Positions 36,961-47,520 of a DNA stretch of 64,000 nucleotides are shown one piece after another; within the stretch, counting starts at the first letter, position 1, and each line of letters starts with the position of its first letter. The DNA lies in the NCBI GenBank assembly GCA_947179485.1, contig OX359245.1, positions 32,227,067 to 32,291,066 on the forward strand, written 5' to 3'. Made by a program: the position numbers and the translations under genes. The notes under the pieces were generated by a model, which worked only from the letters and a program-made list of their open reading frames with translations, did not search any database and was not told where the DNA came from. Source of the stretch: Allacma fusca. Taxonomy: Eukaryota; Arthropoda; Collembola; Symphypleona; Sminthuridae.

Positions 36961-39900
36961 CTACATATTTAATTTTATTTCTTCTTCAACATGCTGAGAA
37001 TGAAGAACAAGCTGTTCAAATACCGGAGCTTCAGTACATGCTCGCTTTGCTCTACCTATTGCAGTTAGCTCAGAAAATAATCTTTCCACACTACCCGAAC
37101 TGGCTGGAATTGCCAAATATAATTTTGCTGCTATTGCTAATTTTGGATACACAAATTCATTTCTTTTCCAATATTCTAAAATATTACTATCCGACGGTAT
37201 TACTGGTTCTCGCAAGAATAAATCAAATTTTGACTCTCTGATGCTGTCACCAGTTATAAGTGCATCATTTTGTGCCTGCTGGTTGACTTCATCAATAAAA
37301 CATTTACGTTGCACAGATTTGTTGGTAGGGACTGGATTAGTTGAATCGTAAGTTTCCTCCTTGAAAAACTCTTTACACATCTTTTTGGTATCGGTGTAAC
37401 TAGGAAGGCGCAGACCTGCAGTGTCTACAAGAAAAATATAAAGAAATGCAATTCGGGAACAAAAATCTAGTTTTTTGTTTAAGACCACATGTGACATAAA
37501 GAAAAATTTATGTGGTTACCCTTTAGTTTAAAAACATTTAGTTTCATCCTTGCATCCACAGCGGTTGCCAAAATGAATGAGCGATGATTAACGATGGGTT
37601 CAAACCTTTTGATAATTTGAGCAACAAGGTTGTTGCGCATTTCCAGAAAATATTTGACTTCCAATAGCTTTACTTCTGTTTGAATAAGAACACAACATAA
37701 CATTTATTGTTGTGCGTGCTTATAAATTCTTATTTTAATTGTTCTACCTTTTAACTTGCACACCAAACTGTTAATAAGAATGGAAGACGTTACTCCATCT
37801 GCTTGAAGAACGTCAGTTAAATCTGCGAAAGGGCGAAGTACCGAGGAAAATTCTTTCATTTTCTTTTTGTCACTATTCTGCAACTTGCGTGGCAATCCTT
37901 CTTTTTGCTTCAGTTTGAATGTTTGATGAGCTAGCTTCAGCAACATTTCCACAGCAAGATACACCTTTTCCTTTTAAAGATATTATGATTGTTTTTATAA
38001 ATGAATGCAAAAATTAAACAAAACTCTAGTGTTTTGTTTGAAAGAATTAATTCTTACCTCAGTTAGCCGATTAATTGCATCCACCCAGTAGTTCCAACGT
38101 GTTTGAGCACGCTTCAGCAAACCTTTGCCAGCAAGCTTTCGTAATTTTGCTAAAAATACTGTGTTGTTTGAAAAAAAATTGATGATTTTATTCATGTACG
38201 ACAAAAACGCTGCCGCCTCTTCCGTTTCTAATGCACTGTTTATTCCGAGTTGAAGTTGATGAGAAGTACACCGCAGATGTTGCAAATCGTTTCCCAGCAA
38301 GGGTTGAAAAGCGGAAAAAGAATCCGTGTCACTATTTGCAGTGAACTCGTTCGAGTCTTCGTCATTTTCATTTTCGCTTTCACAATAAATAATTATCTCG
38401 TCATCAGGAACTTCATCGTCAACCTGAATTTCATCATCACTTTCGCTGTCGAAATGCTCCTCAATTGCTGTTTTTGAGATAGGAGCTTTAAATGCCTTCA
38501 CCATATTTGCACCTGAATCTGTCATCACCATTGCCACCTGTGATAAAAATCTAATTATAATCATGATTTAAAACTCTAGTGATTTAAATTTGATTTATAA
38601 AGTTACGAAACCTTATCCCGGATATTCAATTCATCTATTAGATCGTCAAAATGCTTCCTTATGGTATCACCCGTTTGACTTTCGTTTATTTCGCGTATTC
38701 CCAGCGTCAGATTACGAACACTCCACGAGTTGTCTATACAATGGAATTTAAACGCTAAAATGCCATCTTTTCTCCTACTTTTCCAGGAATCTAATGAGAT
38801 TATTCCTTTCCCCATTGAGTTAAGAACCTGTTTTAGACTCGGAATCACCTAAAATCATAACATTTAAAGATGCTAAATATAATTTACAGAATTATTAATT
38901 TACTTTAAGGCTTCTCACATTTTTTTCGTGCTCCTGTTTGAATCTTCGTTGAACAGTTGAACGACTTGGAATAGAAAGTTTAGGGTCAATCGTTGACATC
39001 AAGTTACTGAAACCTTTTCCATTTCCTAGACTCATGGGGAGTTTGTCTTTGGCAATGCAGTAAAGCAGAGCCTTATTAAACTTTGTTTGCTGATGATCAC
39101 TTGGATGGTATTTAGATTTTTGTTTCGACCTAAACCATGAGTGCATGATATCTCTTGATTTTTCTTCACTTGCAGCTTCTTTCTTCTCAAGTTCTGCGCC
39201 TTTATCTGGATGATATTTCTAAACAGATAACGGCGCTGTGGCTATGATTATTTTGCGAAACCGCTCCAAAATACTAGAATTTTGAAGTGGAATTATTTGT
39301 GACATACCTTTAAGTGCCGAATCAAGTTGGATACACCACCAGTAGACGGAGATTGATATGAATATACTTTTAAACATATAAGACATTTTGCTTGTATTGA
39401 TGTGGAATTACTGGTGATTGGAACTCCGTTTCGGATCTCATACTTGTGACCAAGATATTCAAATACCTCTCGTAAAGATTTATTCGGAATTTGGTAATTT
39501 TCTTCCCGGATATTTACATCCTTCAGCACAGTCAACTCCTCTTCGAGATGGTGAACTATTTTATTACAGTCACCTGACATCTTTGAAACCTTAGTCGGTA
39601 CAACTGGTAACTCCGACTGATGTAAAGCTTCCGGAAGCATTTTTTTGCGACTAAGCTCGCGTAACCAATTATTATTAGTATTACTAGTTGGCAAATTTGT
39701 AACAGGTACATTTGAAGTGGATCGGTGTTCATCTTCACATTCTTCGGTTGGATCAGGCGTAGTATCGACGATTAATCTCGAGCTGGATTTCGGGAAATTG
39801 TTTGATTTTTCTTTTGGCTTAATTACCAACACGGTGCTTTCATTTACTTGAGATCTCTTTTTCGTTGTGATATTTAAAGATTTACTCGTACTTGCACTGG

Positions 39901-39985
39901 GATTTGTATTACAGTTGAAGGTTTCATTTGACTTCACATTGCTGTAAGTTGTACGAACATGTGGACTCTTCCGAGATTTTTTCAT
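36961..39985 (-). CDS. hAT transposase with BED zinc finger
   Basis: Seven exons predict 850 residues with all phases consistent: 39985-39308, 39218-38904, 38848-38612, 38537-38058, 37970-37748, 37675-37520 and 37424-36961. The BED finger spans the exon 1/2 junction (CLIC in exon 1, then HLKKYH). The RNase H-like catalytic domain begins with DSWKSRRKDGILAFKFHCID in exon 3 and continues with MTDSGANMVKAF in exon 4, an acidic insertion, then LRCTSHQLQLG and the RW motif (AQTRWNYWVDAI). Exon 6 has ILATAVDARMKLNVF. Exon 7 carries the hATC dimerisation region (YLAIPASSGSVERLFSELTA). No stop or frameshift is seen, so the protein is probably functional. It cuts and joins the element's own termini. 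Four of its six introns hold a CTAG-centred palindrome. Confidence 0.9.
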
Positions 39986-39990
39986 TTTTG

Positions 39991-40014
39991 TAACAAAAAT
40001 CTAGTTTTTTGTTA
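39991..40014. promoter_or_regulatory. CTAG-centred palindrome in the transposase leader
   Basis: TAACAAAAATCTAG followed by its mirror lies directly upstream of the transposase ATG. A sister palindrome sits at 34094-34114, about 65 bases upstream of the exonuclease ATG. Others occur in introns at 34606-34631, 35142-35163, 37458-37480, 38017-38039, 38564-38588 and 39266-39285, and near the gene 3' ends at 36890-36924. The core is kept while the arms differ but stay self-complementary. The function is unknown. Confidence 0.55.
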
Positions 40015-40492
40015 TAAATTTTAGATAATGAAATGCTGACAATAGTTTAAAATAACCAGTTCTTAATTGAAATAATCAATATTATTGGTTTACGCGTAAT
40101 AAATAACTTTCCAGCAGAATGGAATATTCTCGAAACTTGAAACGATGGGAGATAAATTGAGACTTCAACGGTTCTTTACTGAAGTATCTGCGAGTGGATA
40201 TTCTTAGGCATGCAACATACTATACTTACTAAAACAAGTATCATTTCGTAGATGTAGATGGCGTTCGTGTGTTTATGTCATTCTCGGCGGCTCATAACTG
40301 AATAGGAATTTCGCTGTTTTTACAATTCAATTCTGATGCTGTTCAACTGTTACATATTCTATTCTATTCTACTCCGGGAGTTTCAAAAATGGAACTATTC
40401 AATTCTATTCAATTCATTTCTGTATAAATTTTGACAATTCTATTCAAATTCCTATTTTCCTATTCAAGTCGGAATAGACTAGGGCAGCAGTG

Positions 40493-40957
40493 ACATAGTT
40501 TGCTTAAAATATTGATGACTTTTCCATGTCCAGCTCTTCAATTTTGCTTTTCAATTTAGGATCTCAACTGGAATTTTCACAACCTTGCTCCTTATTTAAA
40601 ACCATCATCCCAGAAAAGCATGAAAATAGATTTAAAGAAGTATATACTTCCATTAGAATGAACATACGTCGTAGCTACTTATATGTATATACAATTACAT
40701 ACAAGCATCTATTTTCATCAGCAGAATATGCGGAGCATGATATTATTGAAGAACAAAAATGCGCAAGTTACGCCAGAAATTAATTTAGAATAATAGAACA
40801 TAAATGGAAACATTGTGTTTATGAACACTTAATTTATTTCAAGAGGTTGTAATAACTGAATACGTGTGTACATAATTGAAATCTATGGCCACTTTCATAT
40901 TATGAAAACAGGAACCACTGGTTCATGATTGGTTGAATGGTCCAACCAAACTCATTG
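40493..40957. other. Right flank of the 7-kb hAT element
   Basis: It begins with the right target duplication ACATAGTT. An 85-codon plus-strand frame at 40526-40783 has no domain and no splice support, and I do not call it a gene. Confidence 0.5.
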
Positions 40958-41238
40958 TCACCCGAAAAAACGCCCTATTTGACAAATTCCGTTCAAAATT
41001 TTTCCGCTTTCACATCGGCCGCCACTTGATGCAGGAATAACATGATTTGAGGTTGGACTGAAAACATTTATTTGCAAGGTTTAATTAAAATAAATTTACG
41101 AGTTTTTTACGCTAAAATAGTGGAAAATTGTACTCACACAAATATTTTTGATAAAGATGGGAATAACTTGAAGGATCCGGTATTACAGACAAGTAATAGG
41201 AATACGCAGGCAAAAACTAATTTGGCCGGACTTCTCAT
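40958..41238 (-). CDS. Small secreted cysteine peptide (66 residues)
   Basis: Two exons, 41238-41138 and 41057-40958, joined by a phase-2 intron (donor GTGAGT, acceptor TTTTCAG), predict 66 residues. Exon 1 is a textbook signal peptide (MRSPAKLVFACVFLLLVC). Exon 2 gives a short mature peptide with one cysteine pair and the tail RCESGKILNGICQIGRFFG. The C...LNG.C..GR motif and the exon layout match the peptide gene at 31734-32065, so they probably share ancestry. The final glycine after a phenylalanine could serve for C-terminal amidation, which is inference. Both genes are on the minus strand, now separated by the 7-kb transposon. Function is unknown. Confidence 0.6.
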
Positions 41239-42399
41239 CCTAAAAGTAGCTTGTTTCAGTATTAGTTGCAGAAATACAAATATTTGCTCTTGGTTTAGTA
41301 TTTATAGGCCGCTGGCCCATTACATCTATAAAGTTTTATTTTGCTAAAATGTGGTTCCCTAATCTTTCCCTTAAACCGATCACTTCTGAAAGGCACTTCC
41401 AGCACGTGATTGATTTCTAAGTAAAGTCACATTAAAATGCACAATAACATTATGGAAGATTGGGAATATTTATCGCTAAATAAAACACTTCGTGGCTTTC
41501 CTGTTTTCAAGTGATTAACCCAAATAGCGTCCTTAAAAATGGTGAAATTATCATCTGTCCTTTCATCTATCGTAATTTAACCATCGTAATAAAGTTTGTA
41601 GTGGAAATAGTCATAGAAATATTATCATTGACTTTCAGGAAAAGAAATACAGAATTTCCCATATTTTTCATAATTTCTTTGATACCATTGTACCACAAAC
41701 AGCCGACGTATGTATACGTAATGGCGATGGGTCATATCATGACATACATTGTATGTACATATGTTCTTGTATGATAAAATCATACTGACTGTTCACTGTT
41801 CGAGAAAAAAAGTTTACACTCTAAGGGATGTTCGCATAAAATAATGAACATCGGAACATGAAGAGAATGAAAAAACATGAAACATGAAAAAGAGAAATCG
41901 GAATTAGGGGTACGGAACTACAAATAATGTTCAATTTTATGCAATGCCGAACGCAAGAAGTAAAACATATAAGTTTTGAGAACAGAGAGGTTCAACAAGA
42001 GGTTTGACATAATCAAATAACAAATACGAAGGGTGCCGAGATGTTAGGATGATGTTCTTGAAAATTATCGAAGGGAACAGGTGCTCTCAAATAAAAAACA
42101 AGGGAAATATAGACAATGAAATACAAAAATTTAATCATTTTACCTAATATTTCGAAAAACATACAAAATTGCTTAAACGGAAGCAAGCTGTTCACAGCAT
42201 GACAAAAATATGAATTATACTTTCCATCATTTTGAGGATATGGAAGTACATACTAAAAATGTTTAGCCTAAAAAACTGTTCGTTCCAATTCTCGAATCCT
42301 TGCGACCTCTATCCGTGAGAATAAAATGACTTCCTGATTTTTTCAGGGACGTTTAGTACAGCTGTAAAAAATCCAGAATATTAGCTGAAATTTATCATA
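41239..42399. other. Spacer downstream of Methuselah-like gene A
   Basis: It holds the promoter region of the small peptide gene and the 3' flank of the GPCR gene. It is AT-rich with short unsupported frames on both strands and no repeat structure that I can see. Confidence 0.5.
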
Positions 42400-45153
42400 T
42401 TACAAGACCGTCCTGAATTTCACCCGTAAAAGGAAATCCTTACGTTGGAGCAGCGGGTAATGTAAGTTCAAGGATTTATAAACGCTGGCCTTGCAAGTAT
42501 AGATGAAGAAAACTGCAAAAGACTGGATGAATACAAACGCGGACAGCGTTCCCCAATACCACATATTCAGGGGCTCATCAGTGAACCACACAATGTCATA
42601 AATGAAGTCAATTATCCAAGTGAGTCCCATCACAACAAATAGCTTCGCTATGAGATTGAAGCTGCATTCACAAAAACGAAGTCAATAAATTATACCTTGC
42701 ATAATTTTGGACATTACTAAAAATCCTCTCCTTGATAACATGAGTGCTACTGGATCTGAATTTTGTGTTTTACAAGAAGATTCCCTGACATTTCTCCGTT
42801 GTCAACAAAGCTAGGATTCAGATCCTTAAAAATAGGGGACATTATTAAAATAATTACGTACAATTCTTGCCCTTGTTTTAAACTGTCCTTCGCAATTTTG
42901 ATGCTTTTCGAGTAGCCGTAAAGCCTGTGGGTAGTATAAGAGAAGAAAATCAAGTTCACACTTAAGAGAAGTGCCTCTGGATAGAGCAAATATGGGCCCA
43001 GAGCTGCTGTGCTAATAAAACAGCTTTCCACACCGTACTGAGGCACTAGAACTTGATTGCACGGGTCGTAACTACAGCATGAGATAGTAAGAGGATTACA
43101 AATTGATTAAAATTATTTTAAGCCTGCATAGCTGGCCTAATGTAATTGTACCTCACATTAGCCACAAAAATGCCGGACATGGGTGTCAAATGACGAGATT
43201 TTACTCAAAACAACGATTACAAACGAACCTGTACATTTGATCCAGAATTAGGGACACCGTCACAAATGCAAGTGGAAACCCCCATCCAAATCCTGCATAC
43301 CGCATGTACAAGCCCAGCTTATTTTCATCTTCATTTGTTGTCTTTAATTTCCTGTATGGTATTAATAATAATATGGTAATAATAATTTTTAAGAAGACTT
43401 AAAATACAAACAATTGTAAATAAAAATGCTAATATTTACTTAAAAGACCAGAATAGCTTGAAACAAATCATTGTTAACCAACTGTATCGGGCAATACAGA
43501 AAAAATGCACGCTCACACCTGTAATGTTAATAATTAATTATTTATCTTTATGATTTGTGTATCAACAGCGTTCAAATTAGATTAAATAAATAAATACATT
43601 TTGTAATAATAAAACCTGTCCCTACCAATAGCAACGCATGAAAATGATCTTGCGGACGTTCCATCAGAGAACAGGAAAATCAGTCCGGCCAAGAAATTTG
43701 TCAGAAACAGGGTGACAAATACGCTCATGGCTATCCAACCCGGGAGTCTCTGATCTTCCCACAGAAGCAGATACACCAGGAAATTGATAAGTGGAAATAT
43801 TGATGCAGACATAGTAACGGCGGCAAACCATACAGGAAATAAATCATCCGTTCCTTCACCTTGTTTCTAGAGAAAAACATCCAGAAGACTCAAAACTCAG
43901 TACTATCTATAGCCGGGCTTTGTGAATTTTTATGTATGGATGATGTCAATGCATAAATGAATTTAAGAACCTCAGGAGAATAATTCAGCATAAAAGTGTA
44001 CTGCTCATCCTTCCCGAGGAAAGGCTGGGAACGTATTAAAGGCGTTTCTGGCGATTGAATTCCATCAAGACAATAATTTCCTCGGGGGACCGGAATCCAC
44101 TCAGAATTTTCAAGATGACTCAACGCTCCATCTTCCATTATCCGGTAACTGCGGTAAGACATTATTCTACAAAATTATTTTGCTCCATAAAAATATAAAT
44201 GTTAAATTAAGCCTGGATAACTGTAATTTTAAAGATCACCAATGCTTGCTAAAATATTGGAGTTTCTTCAAATCCTTGACAATTGCAGGTCCGGAAACCT
44301 CTTGGGAAAAAAATGATTGGACGAAGTAGTAGACAGGCCGGAGTGAGGAAGACTTCTGGAGATCCTTTCCATACATTGTTGGATTCACTCTGGCAGAGTT
44401 ATTAAATCTCGGGAGACATTTCGGAATGCCCTCAGCAGTGCTTGTTAAGAGCATGTTCATTGGACAACATTTTGGAATACAATGGCGGGTGCTGTCACAT
44501 TCTGGGGACAGCCCAGGAGTCTCATTACTAAATTCACCACAGACCCGCACTACGATGCTCGACTTTGTCCAACTGTGTCAAGACATTTTAAGTAATTACA
44601 TCCAATCAGATTTCTAATACATGGGAAAGTAACCTCAATCATGTCCATGAGTTATTTATTAATAATAATTTATAAATGAATTATCTGTACCTGGCAATAC
44701 AAAATGCTTCCGGGGGATAATAGTATTTACCATAGCGAAAAAAACCGCTGGATGAGAAATCCGATATTTGGTTTTGAGAATCTTCGAAGAACAATTCTTT
44801 GGCGTGTACGTCACTTGAGCAAGAAATGTTCCCGGGATGGAGGCTTAAACGTGTAAAATATTTTTTTTATCCTGTGAACTAATTCAAATACTTCATTTAT
44901 ACAGAATATACGTTGAAGAGAAAAATTATTACCGTATTGTAAATTTTATTCGACCCTCAGATAGATTTTCAGGGACCTGAAATACTGCAGGATTTGAGGC
45001 CGCAAAATTGTCACTGCACCATCGAAATGTGGGAGGTTCAGTGGAAATGTTCGTTCCTTCGTCAGCTCTTGTAAAACTAAAGGTGATTGCAAACAAGAGT
45101 GAAGTCTCGACAAATACAAGCAGGTTGTAACTAAAGAAGTGAACAATCATCAT
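42400..45153 (-). CDS. Methuselah-like class B GPCR (gene A)
   Basis: Ten exons predict an intact 612-residue receptor: 45153-44933, 44843-44691, 44572-44240, 44148-43971, 43866-43626, 43518-43440, 43351-43229, 43071-42858, 42824-42790 and 42661-42400. All phases agree. A signal peptide is followed by a cysteine-rich ectodomain with the Methuselah-type HCIPKCCPMNMLL motif and RIMEDGAL...WIPVP. Seven hydrophobic passes then start near VWFAAVTMSASIFP, include GYSK and QGQELY in a cytoplasmic loop, and end with LFVVMGLTWIIDF (TM6) and a final pass. A 35-bp micro-exon (42824-42790) was placed by comparison with the fragment near 62365. An earlier ATG at 45297 would put an extra hydrophobic stretch before the signal peptide, so I prefer 45153. 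Family members bind peptide ligands and act in stress response and lifespan in flies; the ligand here is unknown. Confidence 0.85.
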
Positions 45154-45330
45154 AATTCTTTGTGTGTATTTGATACGTCGGAGAGATGAATTTCCCAAAT
45201 GGGAGAAAAGAATAATTAAAAGTGTACAAATGGACAAAAGTGTTACTTCAATAAGAAAGTTAGTGTAGGCTAAATCTACTTTTAGAAGAGGATGCACAAT
45301 ACGTCGATATCTGATAACAGGAAATTAGTC
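45154..45330. promoter_or_regulatory. Upstream region of Methuselah-like gene A
   Basis: A short stretch between the chosen GPCR start and the left boundary of the duplicated GPCR/GR block. It should contain the promoter and leader, unless translation starts at 45297. No motif is recognisable. Confidence 0.35.
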
Positions 45331-47163
45331 AGTGGCTTCCTTAAGTCAACCACATATTTTAATGGACTGACTCATGCTGCATTATGAATCGTTGAGGATT
45401 TCTACGCAATTTCGCATTGTACGGAGAAGTTGAGTGATAATTTTTTTCTGCGTGCACAACACATTGGAAATGCTTTTTTTTTATCTTGTAGCTATTATGT
45501 GTTTTGCCAGTGTCTTATAAGGGGTTTGCTTGTAATTCTGTTGTATGTGCATAAATAGTTACACAGAAGTACATACTTATACGTTAGAACAGCTCGGAAA
45601 TACTTTGACAACAAACTTTCAGAACAGCGTCACAAGTTTAAATGTTGATGGGGACAGTCCACAAGTCATTTATTCTGTAAATTCCCAGTACAAACTGTAC
45701 ATTTCTACGTTATCACTTTCTGAACTTGTATCCTTAAACTATTCAATCGGTAAAACCTGGTTGTAGTTTTAAATAACTTAAAATTTCCAATATTTTATAT
45801 AATCGTCCCTTCAACTAGTGTTTACAGTTGCGGCTGCTGTTTTAAATTGGAAATGAATAAATTGGAATAATATTTGTGTACAGCAATTACGGCAATCAAA
45901 GTTGCATTGGTAAAATGATTTAATTATCCGATGGGATTTGTAATTGTAAGGAGCATTTGAATTATTGCTATTATTGTAAATACTTGTTATATCTTTCGAT
46001 CTCAAATTTGATAGGATTTTATTCCGCGGTTCTATTTTGCACAAGAATGATGAGGTAAGTCGTGATAGTGGAAATAATCTGGAATTACTTTGTAATAAAA
46101 TTGTATAGATTAAAAAATGTATTTTTTATGCTAGGACTATTGGCATTTACGGTATAAATCACTACATATGTGTCTTACAGTAGTAAATAATTTTCTGTCC
46201 ACATGAAAGTAGTCACTGGCGGAAATTGTCAGCGGATTGGATGCGATCTGATTGGCTAGCGATTCAACCTGTATAGGCAAAACCAGGAATAGCAAATATT
46301 TGTAGTGTTTTAAAAAATCAAATGACCCAGACCAATTATTGTATTTTATTATTTTTCATACTTTTTTAATGGAATTGTTGTCAAGGCCGGACTGCTGTTT
46401 GTGGCTCATTTCCGCTAACTCTCCTCCGAAACTTCCAGCTGCATCTGCCAATTTTGAAGCCTCAGTGCATAACATGTATATTTTTATTATGCAAAAGCCC
46501 CAGTAAGACGAAGTTCCCAAAATCATTGCGTACTCTCGACCCAGAACCCAGCAGTAAATGAAAAAGAAGTACATGAGCAACGTCGTGACGTTCAGGAGAA
46601 ATTCAATTAAGAGCGCAAATCCATAGAAATTATTAAATTTGATCACCAAATGCCTCACCATGTAAAACCTATCGATGCAATTCTGTAATTGATTTCCCCT
46701 CTCGCCCGGTCTAATGTCAACTGCGCAAATTAAATTAGCTTTTGTTTTTGTACATAATAAATTCTGAGCACTTAAGTCCTCTTTTACAATTAAAATCATT
46801 TTTGTGTACATTTTGATTAAAAATAATATCCAAGCAAAGAAAAGAACTATGCAAGAACATAAGAAACAAAAATAAAGCATTAAAAAGGCCAAAACTACCA
46901 CAAGCGCTATCGGATTGGGGGTTTTTTAACATTGGACGAAGACACTGCAACTAAATGGAAAATTGCTAAAGCCGTTTTAGTAATTGACCTTTGGGTATTC
47001 CCAGCCCCTGATTCGTCAAATACAGTTTTTTGACTCGGGGGAAATCTGAGAGCGCACAAAAATCTTCTATCATTCGGCAGTTGGCTTTCCAAAATTCGGT
47101 CGTTCTCTTGTTGAAAAATAACCCATGGATTTTAAACCAGGTAGTGGTAGAAATAGAGATCAA
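45331..47163. repeat. Segmental duplication, left copy
   Basis: From TCAGTGGCTTCCTTAAGTCA onward this block matches 62574-64000 in the same orientation. It is highly similar in the receptor coding exon (63274-63867 equivalent) and moderately so in flanking DNA. The block contains the gustatory receptor copy. The right copy is shorter in its non-coding part through deletions between about 45570 and 45950. Confidence 0.85.
46019..47163 (-). pseudogene. Gustatory receptor, frameshifted copy A
   Basis: The 3' part is clean. A main exon ends at 46362, then come 46268-46179 (encoding ANQIASNPLTISASDYFHVD) and 46078-46019, which encodes STITTYLIILVQN and a stop. TYLIILVQ is the hallmark TM7 motif of insect gustatory receptors. 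The main exon encodes TM5/TM6-like segments ending in SKLADAAGSFGGELAEM. Compared with copy B it has at least two one-base changes of length: one at an A-run near 47030 after DFPRVKK and one T insertion near 46845. These break the frame in the N-terminal half. Either it is a pseudogene, or the homopolymer runs are mis-assembled. An ATG at 47163 is the probable original start. Confidence 0.75.
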
Positions 47164-47520
47164 TTAAATTGCGCTGTACACAATAGCGTCAGAGGTTCCC
47201 CGACTATGGAAAATAAATTGGAACTGTGGCAGGTACAGCAAAGTAAGGTAAAGTATACCGAGAGATGCCATTGTTAGAAATAACGGCCATATTGTGAGAA
47301 GCGAGAGATTTTGAAACGCTTACAAGCCCTGACTCGAAAACCTGTGCGGGAAATACCCACAACTTTGAAGTTCTCTAAGTTAACTCTTGGCAGGTTATAT
47401 TAGACTAGTGAAAGCCCTGTGCTTCACAGGGACGATTACTTGAAGAGGTGGTGGTGTGAGTGTAGAAATTAAAAGCCAACGGTTTACGAATCAAACCCTG
47501 TCGTAGAGACTGGTTGTATG
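47164..47520. other. Spacer before the second hAT element
   Basis: No gene is visible. It ends with the target duplication GTTGTATG (47513-47520). Confidence 0.55.

Larger units (their letters stand above)
33431..40492. mobile_element. 7-kb hAT transposon carrying a transposase and an exonuclease gene
   Basis: The element starts CACTGCTGCCC and ends with the inverted copy GGGCAGCAGTG. It is bounded by perfect 8-bp direct repeats ACATAGTT (33423-33430 and 40493-40500), which fixes its ends exactly. Both ends are rich in ATTCTATTC/ATTCCTATT subterminal repeats. Inside are a plus-strand gene (34180-35812) for an RRP6-like exonuclease and a convergent minus-strand gene (36961-39985) for a hAT transposase. 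A nested MITE sits at 35994-36249 between the gene 3' ends. About 14 CTAG-centred palindromes lie in the non-coding parts. The open transposase frame and perfect duplication point to a recent, perhaps still active, insertion. At 7,062 bp it is long for a hAT element, explained by the extra gene. Confidence 0.92.

Noticed and set aside
40526..40783. 85-codon plus-strand frame just right of the 7-kb hAT
   Set aside because: No domain, no signal peptide and no splice partner.
45154..45297. N-terminal extension of Methuselah-like gene A from an upstream ATG
   Set aside because: It would place an extra hydrophobic segment before an otherwise normal signal peptide; gene B has no equivalent.
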